A stretch of 9,094 nucleotides of DNA, taken from positions 1-9,094 of the forward strand of contig CALVPU010000054.1 in assembly GCA_944353735.1 (NCBI GenBank), given 5' to 3'. The stretch is from an uncultured Eubacteriales bacterium. GTDB lineage: Bacteria > Bacillota > Clostridia > Christensenellales > Aristaeellaceae. Below, piece after piece: positions 1 to 6,289 of this stretch. Under the pieces are notes generated by a model. That model did no database searches and was not told where the DNA came from. It saw nothing but the letters and a program-made list of their open reading frames with translations. A program made the position numbers and the translations under genes. How positions within the stretch are numbered: position 1 is the first letter of the stretch; each line of letters begins with the position of its first letter.

Positions 1-1343
1 TGGACGGCGGCGCATCTTCGGATGGAACAGCGCTGGATGCCGCGTCTTCCGGTGAAAGCGGCGCGGCCCGGCCCTGCGCGGAGGCGCGCAAAGCGGCGCG
101 GCCCGCTGGTACGGAGGCTGCGGTCGCCCTTTGGGACGGCGGCGCGCCCGCCGCGGAGGAGGCGCGGTTCGGCCTGAGCCAGCTGCGCTCGGCGCTCAAC
201 CGCGCCGAGTCCGCCGACCGGCTCGCGCCGCAGACCGCGCGCGCGCTCTACGGCGCGTTGCAGCGCATGAGCGTCACGCGGCTGGAGCTGTTCGCCAGCT
301 GCCCGTTCGCCTATTTCGCGCGCTATGGGCTGCAGCCTGAGCGCGTGGAGCCGTTCGAGCTCAACGCCCGCGACGAGGGCACGTTCTTCCACAGCGCCGT
401 CGCCGAGTTTTTGATGCGCTCGCGGGAGGACCTGAACGCGCTTCCCGCCGAGACTGCCGCCAGCCGCATGGACGCCATCTCCGACGCCCTGCTCGACGCC
501 ATGAGCGATTCGGGTCCGCTGGGCGACAGCGCCGTCTCGCGGGCGGAGCGACGCCGCCTCAAGGAAACCGCGCGGATGTGCGCGGTGGAGCTCGCGCAGC
601 ACATGGAGGGCAGCGCATTCCGCGCGGCGGCGTTCGAGCAGAGCTTCGGACCGGAGGACGGCGCGCTGTCCATCCGCCTGCCCGGCGGCTGCGCGCTGGA
701 AGGGCGCATCGATCGCGTCGACCTGTGGGACGAGGGCGGCTTTCTGCGCGTGATCGACTACAAGCGCAGCGGCCGGTCGGTCGACCTGACGGCGGCGTAC
801 TGCGGGCTGCGGCTGCAGCTGCCGGTCTATCTGGCGGCGGCGCGGCGCAAGTGGGGCGCGCGCATCGCCGGCGGATACTACTTCGTGCTCGGCAGCGGCA
901 TGCTCGCCACGCAGCAGACCGATCCGAAAGACGTCGAACGAGAGCGCATGAAGGCGTTTCGCATGGAAGGGCTGGTGCCGGACGACATCGAGCTGCTGGC
1001 GGCGATGTCGCCGAACTTTGGCGACGTGTTCAAGGTGCGCGTCACCGGCGCGGACCGGTTCGCGGCGAACGCGCTGCGCGCCACCCCGCGCCAGTATGAG
1101 GGCGTGCTGCGCTGCGCGCTGCGGCGGGCGGCGGAGCACGTCGCCGGGATCGAGCGCGGCGCGTGTCAGGCGTCGCCGGCGCGGCTGGGAAACGCCGATC
1201 CCTGCAGCTACTGCGACTTCCGCACGGCGTGCGGCTTCGACGAGCAGCTGTCGCCGGGCATGGCGCGCAAGATTCAGCCGTTGGAGCGGGAAACCGCGCT
1301 GGCGCTGTTCGAGGAGGAGGCGGGCGCGGAGGGAGAAAGCTGA
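1..1343 (+). CDS. addB: AddB, ATP-dependent helicase/nuclease subunit B, C-terminal part (5' end outside window)
   Basis: The frame is open from base 3 to a TGA at 1341-1343 and codes for about 446 residues. An internal ATG at 258 is not the start, because conserved AddB sequence (RLAPQTARALYG) runs through it from upstream. Visible hallmarks are a Cys in SCPFAYF (codon at 300), a RecB-type nuclease core with GRIDRVD, VIDYKRSGR and the motif LQLPVYL, and a C-terminal C-x2-C-x5-C (Cys codons at 1203, 1212 and 1230). These four cysteines match the arrangement that holds the 4Fe-4S cluster in known AddB proteins. AddB pairs with the helicase-nuclease AddA to process double-strand breaks for RecA-dependent repair in the cytoplasm. 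Full-length AddB has about 1150 residues, so only the nuclease end is seen. Oddities: an Ala/Gly/Arg-rich, repeat-bearing stretch over about bases 3-160, and no addA immediately downstream, where it usually lies. Confidence 0.95.
   Translation, partial: DGGASSDGTALDAASSGESGAARPCAEARKAARPAGTEAAVALWDGGAPAAEEARFGLSQLRSALNRAESADRLAPQTARALYGALQRMSVTRLELFASCPFAYFARYGLQPERVEPFELNARDEGTFFHSAVAEFLMRSREDLNALPAETAASRMDAISDALLDAMSDSGPLGDSAVSRAERRRLKETARMCAVELAQHMEGSAFRAAAFEQSFGPEDGALSIRLPGGCALEGRIDRVDLWDEGGFLRVIDYKRSGRSVDLTAAYCGLRLQLPVYLAAARRKWGARIAGGYYFVLGSGMLATQQTDPKDVERERMKAFRMEGLVPDDIELLAAMSPNFGDVFKVRVTGADRFAANALRATPRQYEGVLRCALRRAAEHVAGIERGACQASPARLGNADPCSYCDFRTACGFDEQLSPGMARKIQPLERETALALFEEEAGAEGES
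55..105 (+). repeat. Short direct repeat inside addB (two 16-base copies)
   Basis: The 16-mer AAAGCGGCGCGGCCCG occurs exactly at 55-70 and 90-105, 35 bases apart. The offset is not a multiple of three, so the two copies are read in different frames. They lie in a low-complexity stretch of AddB just before the conserved nuclease domain. The copies resemble the AAAGC-type repeats at 5823-5911. Whether this is a true repeat family or a by-product of very high GC content cannot be decided from one window. Confidence 0.5.
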
Positions 1344-1373
1344 CCCCGGCGGACGGATTTGACGAAAGCGCGG

Positions 1374-1402
1374 TTGACAGGTTTACGTTGCGCTGTCATA
1401 AT
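1374..1402 (+). promoter_or_regulatory. Sigma-A-type promoter for the glycosyltransferase gene
   Basis: A perfect -35 box TTGACA (1374-1379) is followed after 17 bases by CATAAT (1397-1402), five of six bases of the -10 consensus. Transcription should start near 1409, leaving a leader of about 110 bases before the start codon at 1522. The promoter begins 31 bases after the addB stop. The glycosyltransferase is therefore probably transcribed independently of addB. Confidence 0.85.
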
Positions 1403-1470
1403 GAAAGAACAGGGCGCGCTTCGCCGGCGTTGAGAAAACGTTGGCTTTTGCCCGCTAAAATCGTCTCTGT

Positions 1471-1489
1471 CCGGGAAATGGCGTCCCGG
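1471..1489 (+). other. Small hairpin in the glycosyltransferase leader
   Basis: CCGGGA (1471-1476) and TCCCGG (1484-1489) form a perfect 6-bp stem with a 7-base loop, in the leader about 30 bases before the start codon. No T run follows, so it is not a terminator. I recognise no riboswitch class here. It may be incidental in such GC-rich DNA. Confidence 0.3.
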
Positions 1490-1508
1490 CGCGCATACAA
1501 ATGAGATC

Positions 1509-1514
1509 GGGAGG
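1509..1514 (+). promoter_or_regulatory. Ribosome binding site that sets the glycosyltransferase start
   Basis: GGGAGG lies 7 bases before the ATG at 1522. An in-frame ATG at 1501 sits upstream of this site and has no comparable purine run before it. The start at 1522 is therefore preferred, shortening the protein by seven residues. Confidence 0.85.
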
Positions 1515-1521
1515 ATCGTCC

Positions 1522-2757
1522 ATGCAAATCATCCTGACGGCGCTGATGATCGCGCTCAACCTGTTTTCCGCTTATCTGGGCGTGATGGCGCTGTTCACGT
1601 TCAAGCGGCGCAAGCCGTACCCGCAGGCGGCGCCGTCGGCGCGCTTTGCGGTGGTCATTCCCGCGCGCAACGAGGAGTGCGTCGTCGGCAAACTGATCGC
1701 CCGCCTGTGGGAGCAGACCTATCCGCGGGCACTGTTCGACGTCTACGTGGCGGTGAACAACTGCACCGACCGCACCGCCGAGGTGGCGCGCGCCGCGGGC
1801 GCGAAGGTGATCGCCTGCGAGGGCGAGGTCAAGTGCAAGGGCGACGTGCTGCATCAGGCGATCGCGGCGCTGATGCCGCTGGGCTACGACGCCTTCGCCT
1901 TTTTCGACGCGGACAACCTGCCGGACAGGCAGTTTCTGGCGCGGATCAACGATGCGTTCTGCGCCGGCGAGCGCGTGTGCAAGGGCCGCCTCAAGGCGGG
2001 CAACGCCGCCAACAGCTGGGTGGCGGGCGGCTATGGGCTGTACCACGCGCTGATGGAGTGGACCTACAGCCGCCCGCACTCGGCGGCGGGGTTCTCGTCG
2101 AATCTGGTCGGCACGGGCTTCGCCGCGCACCGCGAGGTGTTCGAGGCGCTCGGCGGCTGGAACACCAGCTCCATGTGCGAGGACACGGAGTTCGCCGCGC
2201 AGTGCACGCGCATCGGCTATCGCGTGGCGTGGGTGCCCGAGGCGCTCAGCTACGACGAACAGGTCGAGCGCTTCGGCGTTTCGCTGCGCCAGCGGCGGCG
2301 CTGGTGCGCCGGCATGGTGCAGGCGGCGCGGCGGATGACGGCGGACATGTTTCGCCCCAGCTGTCCCCGCCGCGGCATGGCGCGCGACTTTGGCATGCTG
2401 TTCGTCATCTCGCACACCGCGCCGCTGGCGACGATCGTGATGGCACTGCTGCTGCCGTTCCAGTCGCCGCTGATGTGGCTGCTCAGCGGCGCGGGGCTGC
2501 TGCTGTCCTATGCGGGACTGGCGCTGGTCGCGCTGCTGCTGTGCGTGCTGGGCGGCTATCCGGTCGCCCGCATGGGCGCGACGGTGGCGATGTTCCCCAT
2601 CTTCATGGCGTCGTGGGTTCCGCTGCAGGTGATGGCGCTGTTCGTGCCGGTGCGCCGCTGGAGCGCCATCGAGCACAGCGGTCAGCCCGACGCCGAGGCG
2701 GGTGAGGACGATGCCGGCGAAGAGGGCGGCGCGCTGCGCCGCCAGAACGCGCTGTAG
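1522..2757 (+). CDS. Membrane-bound family 2 glycosyltransferase (processive-type QxxRW)
   Basis: This 411-residue protein transfers sugar from an activated donor, probably a nucleotide sugar, at the cytoplasmic membrane. A hydrophobic N-terminal helix (residues 1-27) leads into a GT-A fold: VVIPARNEE at 44-52, the metal-binding DAD at 129-131, the catalytic-base region CEDTEF with E220-D221, and QRRRW at 257-261. About three membrane helices follow (roughly 292-312, 317-343 and 348-372), then a charged Asp/Glu-rich tail. The order DxD, ED, QxxRW plus C-terminal helices is typical of GT2 enzymes such as hyaluronan, cellulose and poly-N-acetylglucosamine synthases, but sequence alone does not give donor or product. 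No polymer export or modification genes are adjacent. The gene has its own promoter and terminator, so it appears to be a single-gene unit. A lipid or cell-wall glycosylation role is equally possible. Confidence 0.92.
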   Translation: MQIILTALMIALNLFSAYLGVMALFTFKRRKPYPQAAPSARFAVVIPARNEECVVGKLIARLWEQTYPRALFDVYVAVNNCTDRTAEVARAAGAKVIACEGEVKCKGDVLHQAIAALMPLGYDAFAFFDADNLPDRQFLARINDAFCAGERVCKGRLKAGNAANSWVAGGYGLYHALMEWTYSRPHSAAGFSSNLVGTGFAAHREVFEALGGWNTSSMCEDTEFAAQCTRIGYRVAWVPEALSYDEQVERFGVSLRQRRRWCAGMVQAARRMTADMFRPSCPRRGMARDFGMLFVISHTAPLATIVMALLLPFQSPLMWLLSGAGLLLSYAGLALVALLLCVLGGYPVARMGATVAMFPIFMASWVPLQVMALFVPVRRWSAIEHSGQPDAEAGEDDAGEEGGALRRQNAL

Positions 2758-2828
2758 CCCGCGCGGGCAGGCGAAGCGGGCGCATCCATGTGATTTCCAT
2801 AATGTCTCCTGCTGCCGCAAGCTGAAGA

Positions 2829-2874
2829 CGCAAAAATCGCCGCCTGTTTTCCAAAGACGGGGGCGATTTTTGCG
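2829..2874 (+). terminator. Intrinsic terminator after the glycosyltransferase gene
   Basis: CGCAAAAATCGCC (2829-2841) pairs perfectly with GGCGATTTTTGCG (2862-2874), a 13-bp stem with a 20-base loop that can partly pair inside. Seen as a terminator, the core ATCGCC/GGCGAT stem is followed by TTTTT (2867-2871). The matching A run on the left arm makes it potentially bidirectional. It lies 71 bases after the stop codon. Confidence 0.82.
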
Positions 2875-3074
2875 TTTGCGCCTCTGCCACGCGCTGGGCG
2901 GCAAACGCCGCGCCGGCGGTCTGCTGGACCTTTCGTCCCGTGCGGACAGGCAAAGCCGGGCGCGCGGGCAAACGAGCGCGGTCATCGCTCCGACAATTTG
3001 GCAAGCGGGCGGCGATTATTCCTACTTCACCCTGCGGGCGTTCTCAACGCGTTGGCGCTTTGATCGCTTCTGGA

Positions 3075-3113
3075 CCGGCGTCCTCCAAACGGGAGAACGC
3101 CGGCTGTTTTTTT
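3075..3113 (+). terminator. Second, strong intrinsic terminator without an obvious gene
   Basis: The left arm 3075-3086 (CCGGCGTCCTCC) pairs with 3092-3103, giving about 12 bp with one C/A mismatch and a loop of five bases. CTG and then seven T residues (3107-3113) follow. This is a textbook rho-independent terminator on the plus strand. The glycosyltransferase transcript should already have ended at 2829-2874, about 200 bases earlier. It is either a back-up terminator or the end of an unannotated short transcript. Confidence 0.85.
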
Positions 3114-3144
3114 GCCAGGAATGGCGCGCCGGCGCAAAGGGCGC

Positions 3145-3259
3145 GGGCGGTGCGTCCGATGAGATGCGCGGGCGGTGCGTGGAATTGAAGTATCCCTCGC
3201 AAGCCCAGCCCAAGGGCGGTGACTCGGATGGGATGCGCGCGCGGTACAGGGAATCAAGG
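3145..3259 (+). repeat. Degenerate direct repeat, two 46-base copies
   Basis: Bases 3145-3190 and 3214-3259 align without gaps at 35 of 46 positions (about 76%), with shared blocks GGGCGGTG, GATG-GATGCGCG and GGAAT. The start-to-start distance is 69 bases. Half-copies are also visible inside the first unit: GCGCGGGCGGTGCGT occurs at both 3141-3155 and 3167-3181. There is no sign of transposase ends or a CRISPR-like regular array. It looks like an old duplication in non-coding DNA. Confidence 0.6.
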
Positions 3260-3365
3260 GGCACGCCTGTGCGAAAAAGTGGGCATGCGCGTTGTTCTCT
3301 GCGGAAAGCGAAGCGGTTTCCCGACGCTGTGAAGGCGATGTTCGCCCGACCGCCCGTCGCCTTGC

Positions 3366-3400
3366 AATGTCACGCGCATGCGCGGAAATTGCGACATTTT
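3366..3400. promoter_or_regulatory. Palindrome and possible Spo0A-type sites upstream of spoIIE
   Basis: A perfect 12-base palindrome CGCGCATGCGCG (3373-3384) is flanked by AATGTC (3366-3371) and GACATT (3393-3398). On the minus strand, bases 3390-3396 read TGTCGCA, one mismatch from the Spo0A box core TGTCGAA. In Bacillus subtilis spoIIE is switched on by phosphorylated Spo0A from a sigma-A promoter with wide spacing. The location, 70-100 bases before the ATG, fits a regulator site. I could not pair it with a convincing -35/-10; CATAAG at 3432-3437 is the only weak -10 candidate. Confidence 0.3.
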
Positions 3401-3468
3401 GCGGCGCGGGGCAAGTCCCGCCCTGAACGCGCATAAGTAATTCGCACGTTGAAGGGAGGCGTGGGAAG

Positions 3469-5805
3469 ATGTTGCGAGCGTTTGAGGCGGGGACTCGGTG
3501 GCGGACGCTTTCTTCGAGGTCGTGGACGGAGCGGCTGGCGGCGCCGGCGGCGATGCTGGCGGCAGCGGTGCTGCTCTCGCGCGTGCAGCCGGCGCCGGGC
3601 ATCGCGCCGTTCGCGCTGGCGCTGATGGCGGCGGGGCTGGCGGTGGGGGCGCATCCGCTGGCGCTGGCGCTGGGAAGTCTGGCGGGCGCGGTCGGCGCGG
3701 CGGGGTTTCGCTGGGCGGCGCCGGCGGGAACCTGCGTCGTGCTCGGCGGCGCGGCGGCGGCGCGGCTTGCCCGGGGGTGGGTTCGGCGAGGTTCCGGACG
3801 CGCCGCGCCGGAGGGACGCGCGCTGGGCGACGGCGCCATGTCGGCGCTGGCGGGGCTGGGCGCGCTCGTGCCTGGGGCGTGGCTGGCGACCGGAAGCGCG
3901 TGGGAGTCCGCGCGAATGGTGGGTTCGGCGGTGATGGCTGCCGCCGCCGCGCCGTTCTTCGCCGCGCTGCTTCAGGTTCGCCCGGCGCGCCGCCACCTGA
4001 TGCCTGAGGAGCGCGTCGGGCTGGGGACGTTCCTGCTCGCGGCGGTGGCGGGACTGGCGGCGCTGTGGACGCCGGCGGCGCTGACGGCGGGACTGGCGGG
4101 CGCGCTGGCGGCGTCGGGATTGGGCGCGGGCGCGGGGGCGTGCGCCGGGCTGGCGGCGGGCGGCGCGATGATGCTTTCCAGCGTCGGGGCGGAGCGGGCG
4201 CTGGCGCTGGGCCTGTGCGGGCTGGCGGCGGGCGCGGCGCAGTCGCGGCGGCGGTGGACGGCGGCGCTGGCGCTGTGCGGCGCGGAACTGGCGGTTGCGC
4301 TGGCGACCGCATCTCCGCCCACGGACGCGCTGTGCGGGCTGGCGGCAGCGCTGGGCGTGCTCGCCGTGCCGGAACGGGCGCTGGCGCGGCTGCGCGGCTG
4401 GCTGGTGGGAGAATCGCGCGGCGCGTGCGATCCCGACCGGCTGGCGGCGCGGCTGCGCGCGGAGTCCGGGCGCAAGCTCCGCGCCATGAGCGACGCCTTC
4501 GGCGAGATGTCCGAGGGCTACCGCCTGCCGGTGGACATCCCCGACGAGCAGTCGCTGCTCGCGGACCTGCGCGCGCGGCTGTGCGACGGCTGTCCGCACT
4601 ATGCCGAGTGCTGGGCGGGCGAGGACAATCGCGCCGTGCGCTTTCTCTGCCAGCTGGTGTCCGAGGCGATCGACTGGGCGGCGGGCGACCGCGCCGAGCC
4701 GCTGTTTGGCGACGAACTGCCGCCGGAGCTGCTGCGGCAATGCCATCGCGGGCGCTCGATTCCGGCGCGGCTGGGAGAGCCGCTGGAGGAATTTGCCCGC
4801 AAGCGCCGCTCGGAGATGAAGCGCAGCGCCGTCAACCAGCTGATCTCGGCGCAGTTCATGCAGGCGCAGATGCTGCTGCGCGGGCTGGCGGACGCACAGG
4901 CGCGACCGCTGCGGGTGCGCGGGCGGCAGGCGGCGCGGGCGCGCGCGGCGCTCGACCGGGCGGGCATCGAGGCGGCGGACGTGATGGCGCTGCGCGGCGC
5001 GCGGCGGATGGAGCTGGTCGTGGCGCTCAAGCAGGGGCGCTGGTCGCCGGAGCTGGCGGCGCGGGCTTCGGCGCAGCTCAGCCGCGTGTTCGGGCGTGCC
5101 TACGCGCCGGGCGAGGGCGGCGGCGGCGCGGAGATGCGCTTCGTGCGGCTGTCGCGCCTGCGCGCGACGGCGGCGGTCAGCTGCCATTCGCGACAGGCGG
5201 GCGTGCCCAGCGGCGACAGCCACCTGATCCGCATGCTCGAGGGCGACCGGCTGCTGCTGATGCTCTCCGACGGCATGGGCAGCGGCGAGGCGGCGGCGCG
5301 CGAGAGTGCCCAGACGCTCAGGCTGCTGGGACGGTTCCTGCAGGCGGACGTGTCGCGCGCGTTGGCGCTGGAGACGGTCAACGAACTGATGCTGGCGCGC
5401 AGCGACGCGGACATGTTCGCCACGGTGGACATGTGCGTGGTCGATCTGGCGACGGGCATGGCGGAGTTCACCAAGCTGGCGGCGTGCCGGTCGCTGATTC
5501 TGCGCGGCGGCGAGGTGATCACCGTCGAGGGCGGCAAGCTGCCGCTGGGCATCCTCGAGCGCGTGCAGCCGTCGGTCTACACGGTGCAGCTCGAGCCCGG
5601 AGACGTGCTGCTGATGGCGTCCGACGGCGTGATGGACGCCATCGAACCGGAGCGCCTGAGCCAGTGCCTCGCCGCCCACAGCTGCCAGCCGCCCGCGATG
5701 CTCGCCGAGTCCGTGCTGCGCGCCGTCGAGCGCGACGCCGATCCTCAGCGCCGCGACGACATGACCGCCCTGTGCGCGCGCATCGCCCTGCGCCGCGGGG
5801 CGTGA
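3469..5805 (+). CDS. spoIIE: SpoIIE, stage II sporulation PP2C-type serine phosphatase
   Basis: In spore formers SpoIIE sits at the asymmetric septum, interacts with FtsZ and dephosphorylates SpoIIAA, which frees sigma-F in the forespore. This 778-residue protein is close to the usual length (about 800). Residues about 23-310 are strongly hydrophobic and should form eight to ten membrane helices. A central cytoplasmic region follows, with a small cysteine cluster (C372, C375 and C381, in CDGCPHYAEC). The C-terminal PP2C domain (about 560-778) shows SGDS around D583, LSDGMGSGEAA with D601, MASDGVMD with D719, and DDMTA with D763-D764. These match the metal-binding aspartates of the family, so the enzyme looks active. 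The start at 3469 is supported by AGGGAGG at 3453-3459, 9 bases upstream. No terminator is obvious after the gene. Its common neighbours in other genomes (tilS, hpt, ftsH) are not here. Confidence 0.96.
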   Translation: MLRAFEAGTRWRTLSSRSWTERLAAPAAMLAAAVLLSRVQPAPGIAPFALALMAAGLAVGAHPLALALGSLAGAVGAAGFRWAAPAGTCVVLGGAAAARLARGWVRRGSGRAAPEGRALGDGAMSALAGLGALVPGAWLATGSAWESARMVGSAVMAAAAAPFFAALLQVRPARRHLMPEERVGLGTFLLAAVAGLAALWTPAALTAGLAGALAASGLGAGAGACAGLAAGGAMMLSSVGAERALALGLCGLAAGAAQSRRRWTAALALCGAELAVALATASPPTDALCGLAAALGVLAVPERALARLRGWLVGESRGACDPDRLAARLRAESGRKLRAMSDAFGEMSEGYRLPVDIPDEQSLLADLRARLCDGCPHYAECWAGEDNRAVRFLCQLVSEAIDWAAGDRAEPLFGDELPPELLRQCHRGRSIPARLGEPLEEFARKRRSEMKRSAVNQLISAQFMQAQMLLRGLADAQARPLRVRGRQAARARAALDRAGIEAADVMALRGARRMELVVALKQGRWSPELAARASAQLSRVFGRAYAPGEGGGGAEMRFVRLSRLRATAAVSCHSRQAGVPSGDSHLIRMLEGDRLLLMLSDGMGSGEAAARESAQTLRLLGRFLQADVSRALALETVNELMLARSDADMFATVDMCVVDLATGMAEFTKLAACRSLILRGGEVITVEGGKLPLGILERVQPSVYTVQLEPGDVLLMASDGVMDAIEPERLSQCLAAHSCQPPAMLAESVLRAVERDADPQRRDDMTALCARIALRRGA

Positions 5806-6253
5806 GGGAAGGCGCGCGGACAAAAGCTGCGCGGACGGTTGGGAGAGAGTCCGCCGCCGACCGCGGCGTACAGCCGGAGATCGGCGAAAGCCGCGCGGAC
5901 GGTCGGGAGAGTGCGGCGAAACCCGCGGGGACGCGGGGTCGGGGGAAACGCCGCGGCGCGCGATGACTTGCCCTGCGCGGGGGAACGGCGCCTGCCGGCG
6001 AGCCGGTTGCGGCACCTGCCGAGCCATATCGCCGCCCGCCAGAGCTCGGAAATGCAGGCGGCATGTCCGGCGACGTGGCGATTGCCCCGCGCAGGCTGCG
6101 CGCATCGCCGCAACCGCCGCTTCATACTCCGCCGCAAGGCGGATGCGCCCGGGAAGAGATGCGCCGCCGCTCAGCCCATCCGTGCGCAAGGGTGTGGGCG
6201 CGCCTGCTTGGCGGCGCGCATTGCGCAGGCTGGCGCCAGCGCGAAATTCGGGC
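5806..6253. other. Gene-free spacer between spoIIE and the metG promoter
   Basis: No supported gene is seen on either strand. The only structured items are the direct repeat at 5823-5911 and a small GNRA-capped hairpin TCCGCC-GCAA-GGCGGA (6128-6143) with no T run. Open frames here are GC-driven, with Arg/Ala-rich products and no ribosome binding sites. I found no rho-independent terminator for spoIIE in this stretch. Confidence 0.55.
5823..5911 (+). repeat. 25-base direct repeat downstream of spoIIE
   Basis: Bases 5823-5847 and 5887-5911 read AAAGC-Y-GCGCGGACGGT-Y-GGGAGAG and differ only by T/C at two positions. They are 64 bases apart, starting 18 bases after the spoIIE stop. The shared AAAGC-GCGCGG core resembles the repeat inside addB at 55-105. 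The function is unknown; no inverted ends or mobile gene accompany it. Confidence 0.65.
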
Positions 6254-6283
6254 TTGACAGTGGGGCGCATGGGGTGTTAGAAT
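6254..6283 (+). promoter_or_regulatory. Sigma-A-type promoter of the metG T-box unit
   Basis: TTGACA (6254-6259) is a perfect -35 box. It is followed after 18 bases by TAGAAT (6278-6283), five of six bases of the -10 consensus. Transcription should start near 6290, just before the first conserved T-box leader elements. This places metG in its own transcription unit, separate from spoIIE. Confidence 0.88.
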
Positions 6284-6289
6284 GATAGA

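Larger units (their letters stand above)
2875..3468. other. Gene-free spacer between the first terminator and spoIIE
   Basis: I see no convincing gene on either strand in this stretch. Open frames exist, but they run through the terminator at 3075-3113, lack ribosome binding sites and give Arg/Ala-rich sequence with no recognisable domain. The stretch holds a strong terminator, a degenerate tandem repeat (3145-3259) and a palindrome with possible regulator sites (3366-3398) before spoIIE. No tRNA or known RNA family was recognised. Confidence 0.6.

Noticed and set aside
258..260. ATG at 258 as the start of the first gene
   Set aside because: The frame continues open to the left edge with AddB-like sequence. 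No ribosome binding site precedes this ATG, so the gene is simply cut by the window.
1396..2985. A 529-residue minus-strand open frame opposite the glycosyltransferase
   Set aside because: It covers the well-supported glycosyltransferase and runs through its terminator. Composition is Arg/His/Gln/Ala-rich without recognisable motifs.
3141..3260. A possible CRISPR array
   Set aside because: There are only two diverged units with no uniform spacers and no cas genes nearby. Identity is about 76%, far below that of CRISPR repeats.
2702..3436. A 244-residue plus-strand open frame between the glycosyltransferase and spoIIE
   Set aside because: It starts inside the glycosyltransferase gene and crosses two intrinsic terminators. 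It gives no family-like sequence and has no plausible ribosome binding site.
4065..5966. A 633-residue plus-strand open frame in another frame of spoIIE
   Set aside because: It is out of frame with spoIIE, very rich in Gly/Ala/Arg, and has no ribosome binding site. It is a GC-driven shadow.
6128..6143. A GNRA-capped hairpin as terminator of spoIIE
   Set aside because: The stem is only 6 bp and no T run follows. Such hairpins are expected by chance in DNA this GC-rich.
3370..6270. A 966-residue minus-strand open frame opposite spoIIE
   Set aside because: It lies antisense to a clear spoIIE with full PP2C motifs. Its product is Arg/Pro/Gln/His-rich with no domain, the usual mirror image of a high-GC coding strand.
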